Of a DNA stretch of 64,000 bases, positions 53,547-63,287 are shown piece after piece. How positions within the stretch are numbered: position 1 is the stretch's first letter; each line of letters opens with the position of its first letter. The DNA comes from CAZQRP01 sp964596125 (GTDB taxonomy: Bacteria; Chloroflexota; Dehalococcoidia; GIF9; UBA5629). The DNA lies in assembly GCA_964596125.1 (NCBI GenBank), contig CAZQRP010000002.1, forward strand, positions 185,291 through 249,290. The letters run 5' to 3'. Under the pieces are notes generated by a model. That model searched no databases and had not been told where the DNA came from. It saw only the letters and a list, made by a program, of their open reading frames with translations. Made by a program: the position numbers and the translations under genes.

Positions 53547-54548
53547 ATGGATAGTCATAAAGGTGTTTTGGTTTGTGGTGAGATTGTCGGAGGGAAACTA
53601 GCGCCAATTACTATAGAACTCCTTGGAGCCGGAAAAAAGCTCGCCGATGAACTGAGCGAGGACTTAAGTACCCTGTTGATGGGTAGCAAGACTGGTGACC
53701 TGGGTAAGGAGGCAATCGCTTATGGAGCTGATAAAGTTTACATTGCTGAAGATAGTCTCCTGGATAATTATGACTCCGATGCCTACACTCAGGTAGCAGC
53801 TAACCTCTGCCAGAAAGTGCTTCCTTCTGTTATGCTTTTTGGCCATACTGATGTTGGCTGTGATTTAGCGCCGCGACTAAATGGTCGCTTAGGGGGCGGG
53901 CTCGCTATGGATTGCCAGGCGTTATCCATTGACCCGGCAACCAAGCTCCTGGTCTTGACCAGGCCTGTCTTTGGTGGCAACGCCCACGCAATGATGGTAT
54001 CAAAGTCTGCCCGACCTCAGATGGCCACAATAAGACAGAAAATAGTGCCACCAGCAGAGCGCGATGAGTCTCGGCAAGGTGAGGTTATTCCAGTAGAAGA
54101 CAAGCTCGACCCTTCGGCACTAAAAGTCAAGGTTGTCGATCGGATAAAAGAGGAGGTGGAAGGAGTAAAGCTGGAAGATGCCGAGGTAGTCGTTACCGGT
54201 GGGCGCGGCATAGGTAATGCTGAAAACTTCGAGATGCTTCGTGAACTAGCTCACGTTCTGGGTGGTGCTATCGGTGCTACCAGACCTGCCTGTGACGAGG
54301 GTTGGGCGCCGGCGACGCTTCAGGTGGGCCAGACCGGCAAGGTGGTCAGCCCTAAACTATACATAGCCGTAGGTCTCTCTGGCGCCATACAGCATATCGC
54401 TGGCTGTTTGGGATCAAAATATATTGTGGCTATAAACAAGGATAATGAGGCTAATATCTTCAGCGTAGCCCACTTCGGTATCGTCGCGGATTATAAAGAA
54501 GTCTTACCTGCGCTGACCGCGAAATTCAAGGAGCTCCTATCAGCATAA
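53547..54548 (+). CDS. etfA: Electron transfer flavoprotein subunit alpha
   Basis: 333 residues. The N-terminal domain pairs with EtfB. The C-terminal FAD-binding domain has GGRGIGNAENFEMLRELA, GATRPACDEGWAP, QVGQTGKVVSPKLYIAVGLSGAIQHIAG and AINKDNEANIF, the standard FAD motifs. GGAGGGATATTCA precedes ATG. Last gene of the long plus-strand operon; no terminator hairpin with T-run is seen before the IS fragment. Confidence 0.95.
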   Translation: MDSHKGVLVCGEIVGGKLAPITIELLGAGKKLADELSEDLSTLLMGSKTGDLGKEAIAYGADKVYIAEDSLLDNYDSDAYTQVAANLCQKVLPSVMLFGHTDVGCDLAPRLNGRLGGGLAMDCQALSIDPATKLLVLTRPVFGGNAHAMMVSKSARPQMATIRQKIVPPAERDESRQGEVIPVEDKLDPSALKVKVVDRIKEEVEGVKLEDAEVVVTGGRGIGNAENFEMLRELAHVLGGAIGATRPACDEGWAPATLQVGQTGKVVSPKLYIAVGLSGAIQHIAGCLGSKYIVAINKDNEANIFSVAHFGIVADYKEVLPALTAKFKELLSA

Positions 54549-54666
54549 GCTGCGGATTTGCCAGTACCCTTGAGAAAAAGTGAAGATATACGGCGTTGTA
54601 CTACCAGTGGAACACGCCCTCAGTGGTGTCCCAGGGGTGACCTGACCCCAATAGTGATACCACCTT

Positions 54667-55395
54667 TTAAGTAGTTGCCACAGCTAATATTGCCTCTGGT
54701 GCTGGCGGATGATATCTCAGAGAACTGTGTGGGCGTACTCGATTATATTCTTTTCGCCACTGTTCTATCAATACCTTCGCTTCCTCAAGTGGGGTAAAGA
54801 TCTCCCTGTTGAGCAATTCATCCCGCAGTTTACCGTTAAATGATTCAATATAACCATTCTCCCATGGGCTACCTGGTTCAATAAACAGTGTTTTCGCCCC
54901 CAGACGGTTAAGCCATCTCCTTACTGTTTTAGCGGTAAACTCTGGACCATTATCCGATCTGATATGCTCCGGAATACCGCGGAAGATGAAAAGATGGAAT
55001 AACTCATCAATCACATCCTGGGAACGTATCTTGCGATTTACCTTTATGCTCAAACATTCTCGGGTGAATTCATCAATGATGTTCAATATGCGGAATGCTC
55101 TCCCATTCGTCGTTCTATCTACCATGAAATCATAGCTCCAGACCTGGTCCTTATACTCCGGCCGTAGCCTGATACAAGAACCATCATTCAGCCATAACCT
55201 GATCCTCTTTGGCTGTTTTTTCGGTACTTTCAGTCCTTCCCTTTGCCATATCCTTTCTACTCTCTTGTGATTAACTCTCCACCCATGCTCATGATTTAAT
55301 AAGGCGGTTATCCTCTGATAACCATACCTTCCATACCTGCTTGCTAACGCAATAATCTCTTCTGTAAGCCGTTTCTCATCAGATGGTGCTTTTCC
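54667..55395 (-). pseudogene. IS3-family transposase OrfB, 5'-truncated
   Basis: About 242 codons without a start. The frame opens after a TAG (55396-55398) and reads LASRYGRYGYQRITALLNHEHGWRVNHKRVERIW (HTH_21), then the DDE integrase core (WSYDFMVDRT, SDNGPEF, NGYIESFNGKLRDELLNRE) to a stop at 54667. About 30-40 N-terminal residues and OrfA are absent, and no paired terminal repeats were found. It is a dead fragment of an insertion sequence between etfA and the GH3 gene. Confidence 0.85.
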
Positions 55396-55554
55396 CTATT
55401 TTCCCCACCCGTTCAATTCAATAGACTACACAGATTGACCGTCAGACTCAAGAACCGAGGGCAGTTTGATAGAACTATTTTCTAGAACATAATTACTTCC
55501 CAAGCTGGGCAAAACATGCCATAGTGTTTCTAAGGTAACTATAGGGGGTGTATT

Positions 55555-57237
55555 GTGTCTGAAATCATCGATTTTTTACGCCAGGGCAGGAAAGAGGAAC
55601 TATGGCAGATGTGCTGTGGTTTTATCGACCTCAGCCTGGAGGATTTTATGGCTGTCCAGCGGCGGCTGTTACTGGAACAAATTGAGCTGCTGAAAAAGTG
55701 TGAACTGGGCAGAAAATTGATGCGCGGCTCTATGCCGACAAGTGTCGAAGAGTTCATAGAGGAGGTACCATTGACCACTTACCCGGATTATTGCCCCGAG
55801 CTTCTGGACCGGAGAGAGGATGCTCTGCCGGCAAAACCAATCCGGTGGGTGCGTACATCGGGAAGGTCTGATGAATACTCAGCCAAGTGGATTCCGATGT
55901 CTGAGGATTTCTGCCGTGAATATAAGAACGTCGGTACCGCTGCTCTAATACTCGCACTGTGCCAGGGCCGCGGCGATGTTTCCAAGATGAAAGAACATTT
56001 GAAGGTGCTGTTCACCCTCGGGCCACCTTCGTACGGCTCCGGGGCTTTGGGTGAACTGATGCAACAAGCAGTTGGCGTTGACTTTTTACCCTCAAATATA
56101 TCAGAAGAGATGTCTTTTAAGGAGAAAATACAAGCTGGCTTTCGAGAAGCATTTTACCAGGGAATCGACTGTTTCGGCGGTTTACCTTCTGTCCTGGTTG
56201 CCGTAGGCGAACAGTTCAAACAGCAATCGGGCAACACAAATATCCGCCCTCTTTTCGCTCACCCCAGGGCACTGCTCCGAGCAGTGAAAGGACTGATTAA
56301 AAGTAAGATAGCCCGACGCCCCATGCTGCCCAGGGACCTCTGGACAGTCAAGGGTATTATAGGTGGCGGTACAGATAGCTCAGTTTTCAAGACTAAAGTG
56401 AAAGACCTATGGGGAAAATGCCCTCTCGAGATATATGCTGGTACCGAAGGCGGCATTTATGCATCACAGACCTGGGACTATGAGGGCATGATCCTTGTTC
56501 CAACTCTTAACTTCTTTGAGTTTATTCCTGATGAGGAACATTTTAAATGGCAGTTAGACCATAATTATCAGCCGAAGACCGTTCTTCTGGATAAAGTAGA
56601 AGCCGGTAAGATCTATGAAATAGTCATCACCAATTTACACGGTGGCATTGTGACCAGGTACCGACTTGGTGATATGGTTAGGATAACTTCACTGCGCAAT
56701 GAAAAACTGAACATCAACCTTCCTCAAATGGTGTTTGAGCGCCGTGCTGATGACCTTATTGATATTACCGGCCTGGGACGGCTCACAGAGAAGATTATCT
56801 GGCAGGCGATTGAGAACACCAACATACCGTATGCCGACTGGACAGCACATAAAGAAATAATTGACGATACGCCAATGCTGCATCTCTATTTGGAGCTTAA
56901 AGAGAATTATATTGCCACCGAAACGGGCATGGCCACAGCCGTTTATGATCAACTTGTTAAACTGGATAGCGAATATAACTACAACATCTACAGCGCCTAT
57001 GGCGATCCAGAAGCCGTACTTGGTTCAAAACCAATAAAAGTTACCTTGCTTCCCGAGGGAGCTTTTTACAGATATCTTGTCCAGCGTGAAGCCGAAGGTG
57101 CAGCTCTGGGTCACCTCAAACCACCCCACATCAATCCCTCGGAAAAAGTGCTTTCACTACTGGGAGCTAAAGTTAAAGCAGTGCCCGAGGAAGAGGTTAC
57201 CGTTAAAAGTGAGACTGAGGTTATAACCAGCCAGTAG
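55555..57237 (+). CDS. GH3-family acyl-adenylating protein
   Basis: 560 residues. Similar in plan to GH3 auxin-responsive proteins: ADP/AMP-binding adenylate-forming fold with VRTSGRSDEYSAKWIPMS as the phosphate loop region, IYAGTEGGIYASQTWDYEGM in the aromatic/adenine motif, and TRYRLGDMVRITSL near the hinge. Plant members join amino acids to acyl acids; bacterial ones are poorly characterised and may form acyl-AMP or acyl-CoA. GTG start at 55555 after AGGGGGTG. Its place after the bam/etf operon allows a role in activating an acid substrate, not proven. Confidence 0.8.
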   Translation: MSEIIDFLRQGRKEELWQMCCGFIDLSLEDFMAVQRRLLLEQIELLKKCELGRKLMRGSMPTSVEEFIEEVPLTTYPDYCPELLDRREDALPAKPIRWVRTSGRSDEYSAKWIPMSEDFCREYKNVGTAALILALCQGRGDVSKMKEHLKVLFTLGPPSYGSGALGELMQQAVGVDFLPSNISEEMSFKEKIQAGFREAFYQGIDCFGGLPSVLVAVGEQFKQQSGNTNIRPLFAHPRALLRAVKGLIKSKIARRPMLPRDLWTVKGIIGGGTDSSVFKTKVKDLWGKCPLEIYAGTEGGIYASQTWDYEGMILVPTLNFFEFIPDEEHFKWQLDHNYQPKTVLLDKVEAGKIYEIVITNLHGGIVTRYRLGDMVRITSLRNEKLNINLPQMVFERRADDLIDITGLGRLTEKIIWQAIENTNIPYADWTAHKEIIDDTPMLHLYLELKENYIATETGMATAVYDQLVKLDSEYNYNIYSAYGDPEAVLGSKPIKVTLLPEGAFYRYLVQREAEGAALGHLKPPHINPSEKVLSLLGAKVKAVPEEEVTVKSETEVITSQ

Positions 57238-57262
57238 TATTGACTGTAGCTCGAAGATTGAA

Positions 57263-57300
57263 GTGAGAAGGCTGTTCGTTGAACAGCCTTCTCACCTTTT
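57263..57300 (+). terminator. Strong rho-independent terminator after the GH3 gene
   Basis: Perfect 15-bp arms 57263-57277 and 57281-57295 (GTGAGAAGGCTGTTC and complement), loop GTT, followed by CTTTT. It closes the unit upstream. Confidence 0.9.
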
Positions 57301-57413
57301 CATCTATATCCCCATTCAATCAATCCCAACCAGTACCTAAGTACTCTTGACAGCCCTCAAAGCTGGAGACATAATAAAGTCAATCGTAATACATACTATC
57401 TAGAAGACTTAAA

Positions 57414-60413
57414 ATGAATATCTACTCTGTAATTCCTTTAATTACAGCTTTGGCTTTTATACCGCTTTTTGCCATTCTCCTTGGCAATCGTCCGTGGGAA
57501 AAGAGGCATAGACTTTTACTCTTATATCTTATACCTGTTATATTATGGAGCCTCGTTGATTTCCTTTTCCGCAGTGATTTCCTCATGGAGCACAAGCTTT
57601 TATTGGTTAAACTAACACTATGGATTGGTTTATGGTCAGCAATTCAGTTCATGTTTATCATACGAGCTTTCTCTGGTGTCCGATTTATCAAGATACCCAT
57701 TATTTATATTCTATTAATAGTAACCGCTATTCTGGAAGTGCTGGACTATGTACCTAAAAGTATTGAGATCAGTGCCGATAGTATACATGTCAGCTACGGT
57801 ATCTTGTTCATCCTTATCGTTGTTATCTTATTGGCTGTGATATGTAAAGACCTATACTTCTTGATACGGAGGTTAATCGTTTCCGTAAACATGGAAGAAC
57901 GTAATCAAATCGGTTATCTGCTATTCGGTACCTCCGCTCTGGCGATAACTGCCTTTCTGGCTTTTACACCCGCAGGGGGAAGACTACCACTGGCCCATGT
58001 TGGTGGCCTTATCAATGCCTGTACCTTAACGTACGTCGTTCTAAAGCATCAGTTGCTGGACTTGAGGCTTATTGCCCGTCGCGGACTGGGAGTACTGGGT
58101 ATGGCCACCGCTGGTACCGGCGCTTATCTACTCTTATTTTTCTTGATTTATTTATTAGCTGATACCGAGCTTAACGCAGGTACCTTGGCTCTGACTACGG
58201 GGTTGGCTGTTGCCGTGGGCGTGATAATGTATGCTATACGAGATTTTTTCATTAGAAGGGTAGACCGGCTTTTCTACAAGGAGCGTTATGACTACCGACA
58301 TAAACTGTATGACTTTATCAAGCAGAAGTTAAGCGGTGTTTTCAGCCTTAATGAATTGGGCGAGGAGCTTCTGCCATTGCTTGCTGGTAGTTTACGCTGC
58401 CGGAAGATAGATCTGCTACTCCCGGAATCCTCCGGTAGTGCTTTATCTACCGTATTTTCCTACCCTCAGGACGAGAATAGCCCAAAACTCAGCATAAAGC
58501 TGGATAGCCCTATTCTGGAACAACTGAAACGAGAAAGAAAATACCTGAGCAAGGAAGACCTGGATATACTTCCTGAATTTCGTGGTCTGTGGGAAAAGGA
58601 AAGAGACACTTTCAGGACATTGGGAATAGAATTACTCTTCCCGATAGTAAGCAGGAGTAACCTGATTGGTATATTTGCATTTAACAGGAAAAAATCCGGC
58701 AGATATTCACTGGAAGATATTGGTTTTATTGAAACTGTTATCGGCGAAGTAGCGACCAGTCTGGAGAAGGAATACCTCCAGGAACAACTTAAAAAGCAGA
58801 AACAAGAGCTATCCCTGATAAACCAATTAGCCGCAGTTATAAGTTCCAGTTTAAATATTCAAGAAGTGTACGACACCTTTGTGGCTGGACTGAAGAACGT
58901 CGTTGATGTTGATTGGGCAACAATTGCCCTCATTGAAGGGGATAATCTCCATTTTCAGGCTTTATCTTCTCAGATAGGCTCACCCTGGCAAACAGGGGAT
59001 AGCATACTACTTAAAGGCACGGCTACTGAATGGTTGTCTGTCCATAAAAGGTCTGTAATCGAGCCTGACCTGCAACAAAAGCATAAGTTCTCTACAGGCA
59101 ATGAATTAGCTAACAGAGGGATCCGTTCAGCTATTTATCTCCCGCTAACAGTGAAGGGTGAGACCATTGGCAGCCTTTCAATTGCCAGTTGCCGGGTCAA
59201 CGCTTACAATCAGGAGCATGTCCGTCTCCTGGAACGTTTGGCCCTTCAAATTGCAGTGCCGGTGGAAAATAGCCGGCTCTATGCTAAATCTGAGCAGAGA
59301 GCTCGAGTCGATGAACTCACCAGTCTATTTAACCGTCGTCATTTTGACGAATGCATCGGGCATGAGATTGACCGACATTCCCGCTACGGCACAATGCTGT
59401 CGCTAATCCTGCTCGATCTTGATTTTTTCAAGGACTACAATGACAGCCAGGGACACCTGGCTGGCGACAAAATGCTGGCACAAGTCGGGCATTTAATAAA
59501 CAGGTCAGTAAGGAATCCCGATATGGCTTTTCGCTATGGTGGTGATGAATTTGCGATTCTCCTGCCTCAATCCTCATCCGACAATGCATATGTTGTAGCC
59601 GAGCGAATTCGTAGTAAAATTGCCGGTAAAACAGCGAATAATCACATCAAGATAAGTGCCAGCCTCGGTCTAGCCTCTTGGCCCAATGATGGAGTCACAC
59701 AGGATGAGATTGTCAATGCCGCCGATAAAGCTCTTTATTATGCTAAGCAAACGGGTGGTGACCGAACCTGTGTTGCATCCAAAATGCTGCCTCCCTTGAG
59801 CGAGACCATTGAACTGAGGGCAAATAATGAAAAGGAAGCTCTGAGCACCGTCTATGCCCTGGCAGCAACTATAGAAGCCAGAGACCAGTATACTTACGGT
59901 CATTCCCGTAAAGTAAGCCGTTATGCCGTAGCCCTGGCTGAGGCTTTAGGTTTGCCATCTGATAGAGTAGCTATAGTGGGCACTGCGGCTTTACTACAAG
60001 ATATTGGTAAAATAGGCGTTCCAGATGAGGTACTTAACAAAGAAGATACGTTTACTGATGAGGAGTGGGAACTGGTTAGGTCTCACCCCAGGATATCGGC
60101 AAATATAGTCGGCTATGTGCCGAGTTTGACTCCTTGTCTATCGGCCATTCTACATCATCAGGAACACTGGGATGGTACTGGTTATCCGGACAGCTTGAAA
60201 GGTGAAGCTATTCCCCTGGAAGCCCGTATTCTAGCAATATCTGATGCCTTCGATGCTATGACATCACCCCGTCCGCATCGGGGACCCTTATCTTCTAATA
60301 AGGCACTGAAGGAACTGAAACGCGGTGCTGGTAGCCAGTTTGATCCCGACCTAGTCGAAGTTTTTCAGTCTATTGCTCCAGATATGATTACCGAGGAAAT
60401 CAGGGTAGGATAG
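57414..60413 (+). CDS. Membrane GAF-GAF-GGDEF-HD-GYP protein (c-di-GMP signalling)
   Basis: 999 residues. An N-terminal seven-helix sensor domain like histidine-kinase N-terminal 7TM regions (1 to about 280) precedes two GAF domains (about 300-455 and 475-625), a GGDEF domain with YGGDEFAIL (709-713) and inhibitory I-site RNPD (700-703), and an HD-GYP domain (about 815-990). GGDEF is intact, so c-di-GMP synthesis is likely and product-inhibited. In HD-GYP the dyad reads Q862-D863 (LLQDIGKIG) instead of HD, while HHQEHWDGTGYP is kept, so phosphodiesterase activity is doubtful. Own transcription unit after the terminator. Confidence 0.9.
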   Translation: MNIYSVIPLITALAFIPLFAILLGNRPWEKRHRLLLLYLIPVILWSLVDFLFRSDFLMEHKLLLVKLTLWIGLWSAIQFMFIIRAFSGVRFIKIPIIYILLIVTAILEVLDYVPKSIEISADSIHVSYGILFILIVVILLAVICKDLYFLIRRLIVSVNMEERNQIGYLLFGTSALAITAFLAFTPAGGRLPLAHVGGLINACTLTYVVLKHQLLDLRLIARRGLGVLGMATAGTGAYLLLFFLIYLLADTELNAGTLALTTGLAVAVGVIMYAIRDFFIRRVDRLFYKERYDYRHKLYDFIKQKLSGVFSLNELGEELLPLLAGSLRCRKIDLLLPESSGSALSTVFSYPQDENSPKLSIKLDSPILEQLKRERKYLSKEDLDILPEFRGLWEKERDTFRTLGIELLFPIVSRSNLIGIFAFNRKKSGRYSLEDIGFIETVIGEVATSLEKEYLQEQLKKQKQELSLINQLAAVISSSLNIQEVYDTFVAGLKNVVDVDWATIALIEGDNLHFQALSSQIGSPWQTGDSILLKGTATEWLSVHKRSVIEPDLQQKHKFSTGNELANRGIRSAIYLPLTVKGETIGSLSIASCRVNAYNQEHVRLLERLALQIAVPVENSRLYAKSEQRARVDELTSLFNRRHFDECIGHEIDRHSRYGTMLSLILLDLDFFKDYNDSQGHLAGDKMLAQVGHLINRSVRNPDMAFRYGGDEFAILLPQSSSDNAYVVAERIRSKIAGKTANNHIKISASLGLASWPNDGVTQDEIVNAADKALYYAKQTGGDRTCVASKMLPPLSETIELRANNEKEALSTVYALAATIEARDQYTYGHSRKVSRYAVALAEALGLPSDRVAIVGTAALLQDIGKIGVPDEVLNKEDTFTDEEWELVRSHPRISANIVGYVPSLTPCLSAILHHQEHWDGTGYPDSLKGEAIPLEARILAISDAFDAMTSPRPHRGPLSSNKALKELKRGAGSQFDPDLVEVFQSIAPDMITEEIRVG

Positions 60414-60767
60414 AATTCTACAGGTTATGTAAGCAAACAGGTAGATGACGATGCAGCAATTAATTGAGTGCTCATCGCTTTACTCATTGTATAAATACGT
60501 AGAGTTGTGCTACAGCCAAGATTAGTCGCCGCCTGGCATCAATAAACTATCAGGCGCTGCAAAGCCTACAATAAAACATACTCACCCCTCTGGGAAACTC
60601 AACATAAAAACCGGTCCTTTTTAACCATCAAATGGTCGGTTTGTCTATTCTGCACACAGGATTATAAATGTGCAACCCACATATTGTACAATAAGGGCTC
60701 TATACCGATGATTAAGAAGAGATAATGGCAGCTCAAGTATTTAGGAAATATGCTTCGAGGTGAACAT
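60414..60767. other. Intergenic region, 354 bp
   Basis: No gene seen. Complementary stretches AAACCG and CGGTTT around ACCAT/ATGGT (about 60608-60642) could form a terminator-like hairpin. Confidence 0.4.
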
Positions 60768-61208
60768 ATGAGATACGCTTATTATACGGCAATTAAAGCC
60801 GCGGTGATTCTGATTCTAATGATAATGTTGTTTATTGGCTGTGGAGGAGATAGTGTTAGCTTCAATACAGATTCTCTAAGAGAGGTCACAATGACAAAAG
60901 CCGTGGACAAGAATCTGAAACCAGTGGGTGCTACTGATGTTTTTACTACCAAGACTTCAATAATTTATTGCTCATTTGAATTGATTGAAGCATCACCCGG
61001 TATTGCGGTAACGGCGGAGTGGATATATGTAGATAAACAGAAGGGGACCAATTACCTGATCGAAGCCTGGACTGAAATCTCGGAGGGTCCTGGCTATATG
61101 AGTATGTTTATCAGACGTCCTCCAAAAGGTTGGCCAAGAGGAGATTACATGGTTGTCTTATATATTGATAACAGGAAAGAGTTAAGCGTGCCCTTTAAAA
61201 TAAAATAG
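60768..61208 (+). CDS. Small lipoprotein of unknown function
   Basis: 146 residues. Signal peptide with lipobox LFIGC (Cys24) followed by GGDS, so probably lipid-anchored on the outer face. The mature part has a beta-rich look (DVFTTKTSIIYCSFEL, GIAVTAEWIYVD, GDYMVVLYIDNRKELSVPFKIK) similar to proteins carrying an immunoglobulin-like or quinol-oxidase-tail-like domain. Start taken as ATG 60768, eight bases after CGAGGTG; an in-frame ATG at 60750 lacks a ribosome site. No functional assignment. Confidence 0.65.
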   Translation: MRYAYYTAIKAAVILILMIMLFIGCGGDSVSFNTDSLREVTMTKAVDKNLKPVGATDVFTTKTSIIYCSFELIEASPGIAVTAEWIYVDKQKGTNYLIEAWTEISEGPGYMSMFIRRPPKGWPRGDYMVVLYIDNRKELSVPFKIK

Positions 61209-61591
61209 ATATGCCCAAATTATATAGTGCCCGATTCTCACAATCGTCAAACTTGATCTAAACCTTCTGACATCACTGATCCTTTTCTAAATACTGCAGC
61301 CGATCCCTTTGACTCTATACGCCGACGGGCTGCGCCGTGAGACACAAAATAGTGAAGGAAATTCTCAATAGTATCGCCAGCTTGACCAACTATTCATCTA
61401 CAACCACAATAAATAGTATCGTAATAATTGCCTATTGAATACAACAGCTTATCAATTGGTATTCATACTAGTACTAAATGGCTATTTTTCTCGAACCCGG
61501 CTACCTGTATAATGATAATGAAACGCTGTTTTCATGATATGAACACAGAATACATTACTCTGTCGGAACAATAAAATAGAGCGGAAACAGA
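61209..61591. other. Intergenic region, 383 bp
   Basis: Nothing recognisable; no ORF with coding character and no clear hairpin with T-tail. Confidence 0.4.
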
Positions 61592-62191
61592 ATGGTACAA
61601 CCAGGATTACTATACCGGAAAGTCAGGCAAGAACAGGGAAAGATAAGTCTATGGCTTATCGGTTTCCTCGGTATATCACCTATAGCGGCTTTTATGTTTA
61701 TCATCATAGTCATGAACTGGCCACCGTCAACAACTCCAGATGCAGTGCCGAGTGAGGTAAAGCAAGAAGTTCTCAGCATAACCGACGAAGCAATCGGCAA
61801 GTACATCGAGATTTCTAAGCTTAAAGACGATCGTAATACCTATAGCGTCGATATAGAGCTTTTATCTGAACCTGAAACCGATAATCCGGAGAAAAAATGG
61901 AAACCTGCTAAAAAATGGACAGAAGTAGTTTGCCAGAAATGCCATACTATCTTCGAGAATCATGGTATAAAAAGGGATATCAATGTATGGGCTTATTACT
62001 CTAAATCCCTCTATGGTAGGACTAGCTATACTGAAGAGACAGGTAAAACTGAGTTCAAGAACGCTGATGAGCTAAAGACGGAAGAGGATTCAAAAGATGA
62101 AGGTACGACCAAGGATGCAGATAAATCAAAGAGTAAAGACAATTCAGAGGATGAAGAAAAGTCCAAGGACGAGGCGAAATCAGAGAAATAA
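61592..62191 (+). CDS. Membrane-anchored protein with a CxxCH motif
   Basis: 199 residues, not recognised. One transmembrane helix (about 20-42) leads into a soluble domain with TEVVCQKCHTIFENHG (about 110-125). The CQKCH sequence fits a c-type haem site or a zinc pair. GIKRDINVWAYYSKSLYGRTSY follows, then a ~50-residue tail of Lys, Asp, Glu and Ser that should be disordered. Whether haem is attached cannot be told. Standalone gene without a strong ribosome site (AGCGG only). Confidence 0.6.
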   Translation: MVQPGLLYRKVRQEQGKISLWLIGFLGISPIAAFMFIIIVMNWPPSTTPDAVPSEVKQEVLSITDEAIGKYIEISKLKDDRNTYSVDIELLSEPETDNPEKKWKPAKKWTEVVCQKCHTIFENHGIKRDINVWAYYSKSLYGRTSYTEETGKTEFKNADELKTEEDSKDEGTTKDADKSKSKDNSEDEEKSKDEAKSEK

Positions 62192-62382
62192 CATCTGGCC
62201 GGTAAATCTTAATGCCTGCTAATTCCGACTTTCATAGAAATTTACCCTTAACAGAGGTTATAGGAATCCATTTCAATTCTTTTCAAACGCTATTTCATTA
62301 TTGACATCGTCAGGCAGTGTATACAGTGTCTCAGGCCCGGAATGTAACAGCTTCCATATTGTCAGAATAAGCGGCACTTAAA

Positions 62383-62874
62383 TCAACGTGATGTTGCCGA
62401 AAGCAGACTTTCTGCAAGATGAGAAAGATAATCGGCCCAAGCTTTATCTTTTTCCTCTCCTACAGGCAAAGACATAGCTTTAATTACCTTTTCATAGAAC
62501 TTGGCATCACCTGTATCCCAGGCTGCAGCATCAAACTTTGATTTATAGTCCGGGCTGGCATCAAGCCCAGTATACCCGTATTTCGTTGGCAGTCCTGCTT
62601 CTCCTCTGAAGATGTCAACATAAACATCTAAAAATCGTGCATATGCGTTAGCGGCATCAAGTCGTACTTGGTACTCCTTAACCTCTTCGGGTCCATTCTC
62701 TTGTTGAGCTTTCAACGAATTATATTGTTCTAGCAATGCTTCGTGTTCTTTTTGGAGAGCGCCATATTTATTAATTAAAGCATCATATTCCTCACTAGGT
62801 ATTCCGGAGCTACAAGCCGTAAGAAAAAGTAAAAGCATCGTCATAGCAGCTACAATAATACATCCGGATTTCAT
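62383..62874 (-). CDS. Lipoprotein with N-terminal coiled coil, unknown function
   Basis: 163 residues. Lipobox LTACSS (Cys21) after a short hydrophobic signal. Residues about 28-65 (YDALINKYGALQKEHEALLEQYNSLKAQQ) form heptads typical of a coiled coil, followed by a helical domain. Probably an exported, membrane-tethered helical protein. AGGAGG lies before the ATG on the minus strand. Confidence 0.65.
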   Translation of the reverse strand: MKSGCIIVAAMTMLLLFLTACSSGIPSEEYDALINKYGALQKEHEALLEQYNSLKAQQENGPEEVKEYQVRLDAANAYARFLDVYVDIFRGEAGLPTKYGYTGLDASPDYKSKFDAAAWDTGDAKFYEKVIKAMSLPVGEEKDKAWADYLSHLAESLLSATSR

Positions 62875-63287
62875 TGAAACCTCCTGCTCGCTTTAAGTTT
62901 AGTCTTTACAGTTATTATTCTTTATTAAATGATTATAAGACGTCAGACTATCGCATGTCCATAAAATATATCTCACAACTTAAAGCCTGACTATGAGTGC
63001 ACTGGCTCATTGAAATTCAATAACGAGAATTCAGCTTTTCCTAAGCTGTAAAGCTCCATACACGACTCTTTGCTTGCTACGAAAAGTCCGGTCATTTAAA
63101 ATTGCTTCACGTCCTCCTTAAAAATATACGGGATACCGTATTTCAATTAACGAATGATTTTCTATTCTATTTAGGTGTATAATCATGCGAAAAAAGTAAA
63201 CGTGAAACGTATGATATAACTTTCACAGCCTGTTGTATCAGCAATAGTAGTGCCGCAAGTTTGCTATAAGAATTAAGGAGCTTAATC
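62875..63287. other. Intergenic region, 413 bp, divergent promoters expected
   Basis: No gene. Lies between divergent lipoprotein genes; no pair of clear promoter boxes was identified. Confidence 0.4.

Noticed and set aside
54667..55395. Active insertion sequence
   Set aside because: The transposase lacks its N-terminus and OrfA, and no matching terminal inverted repeats or target duplication were found.
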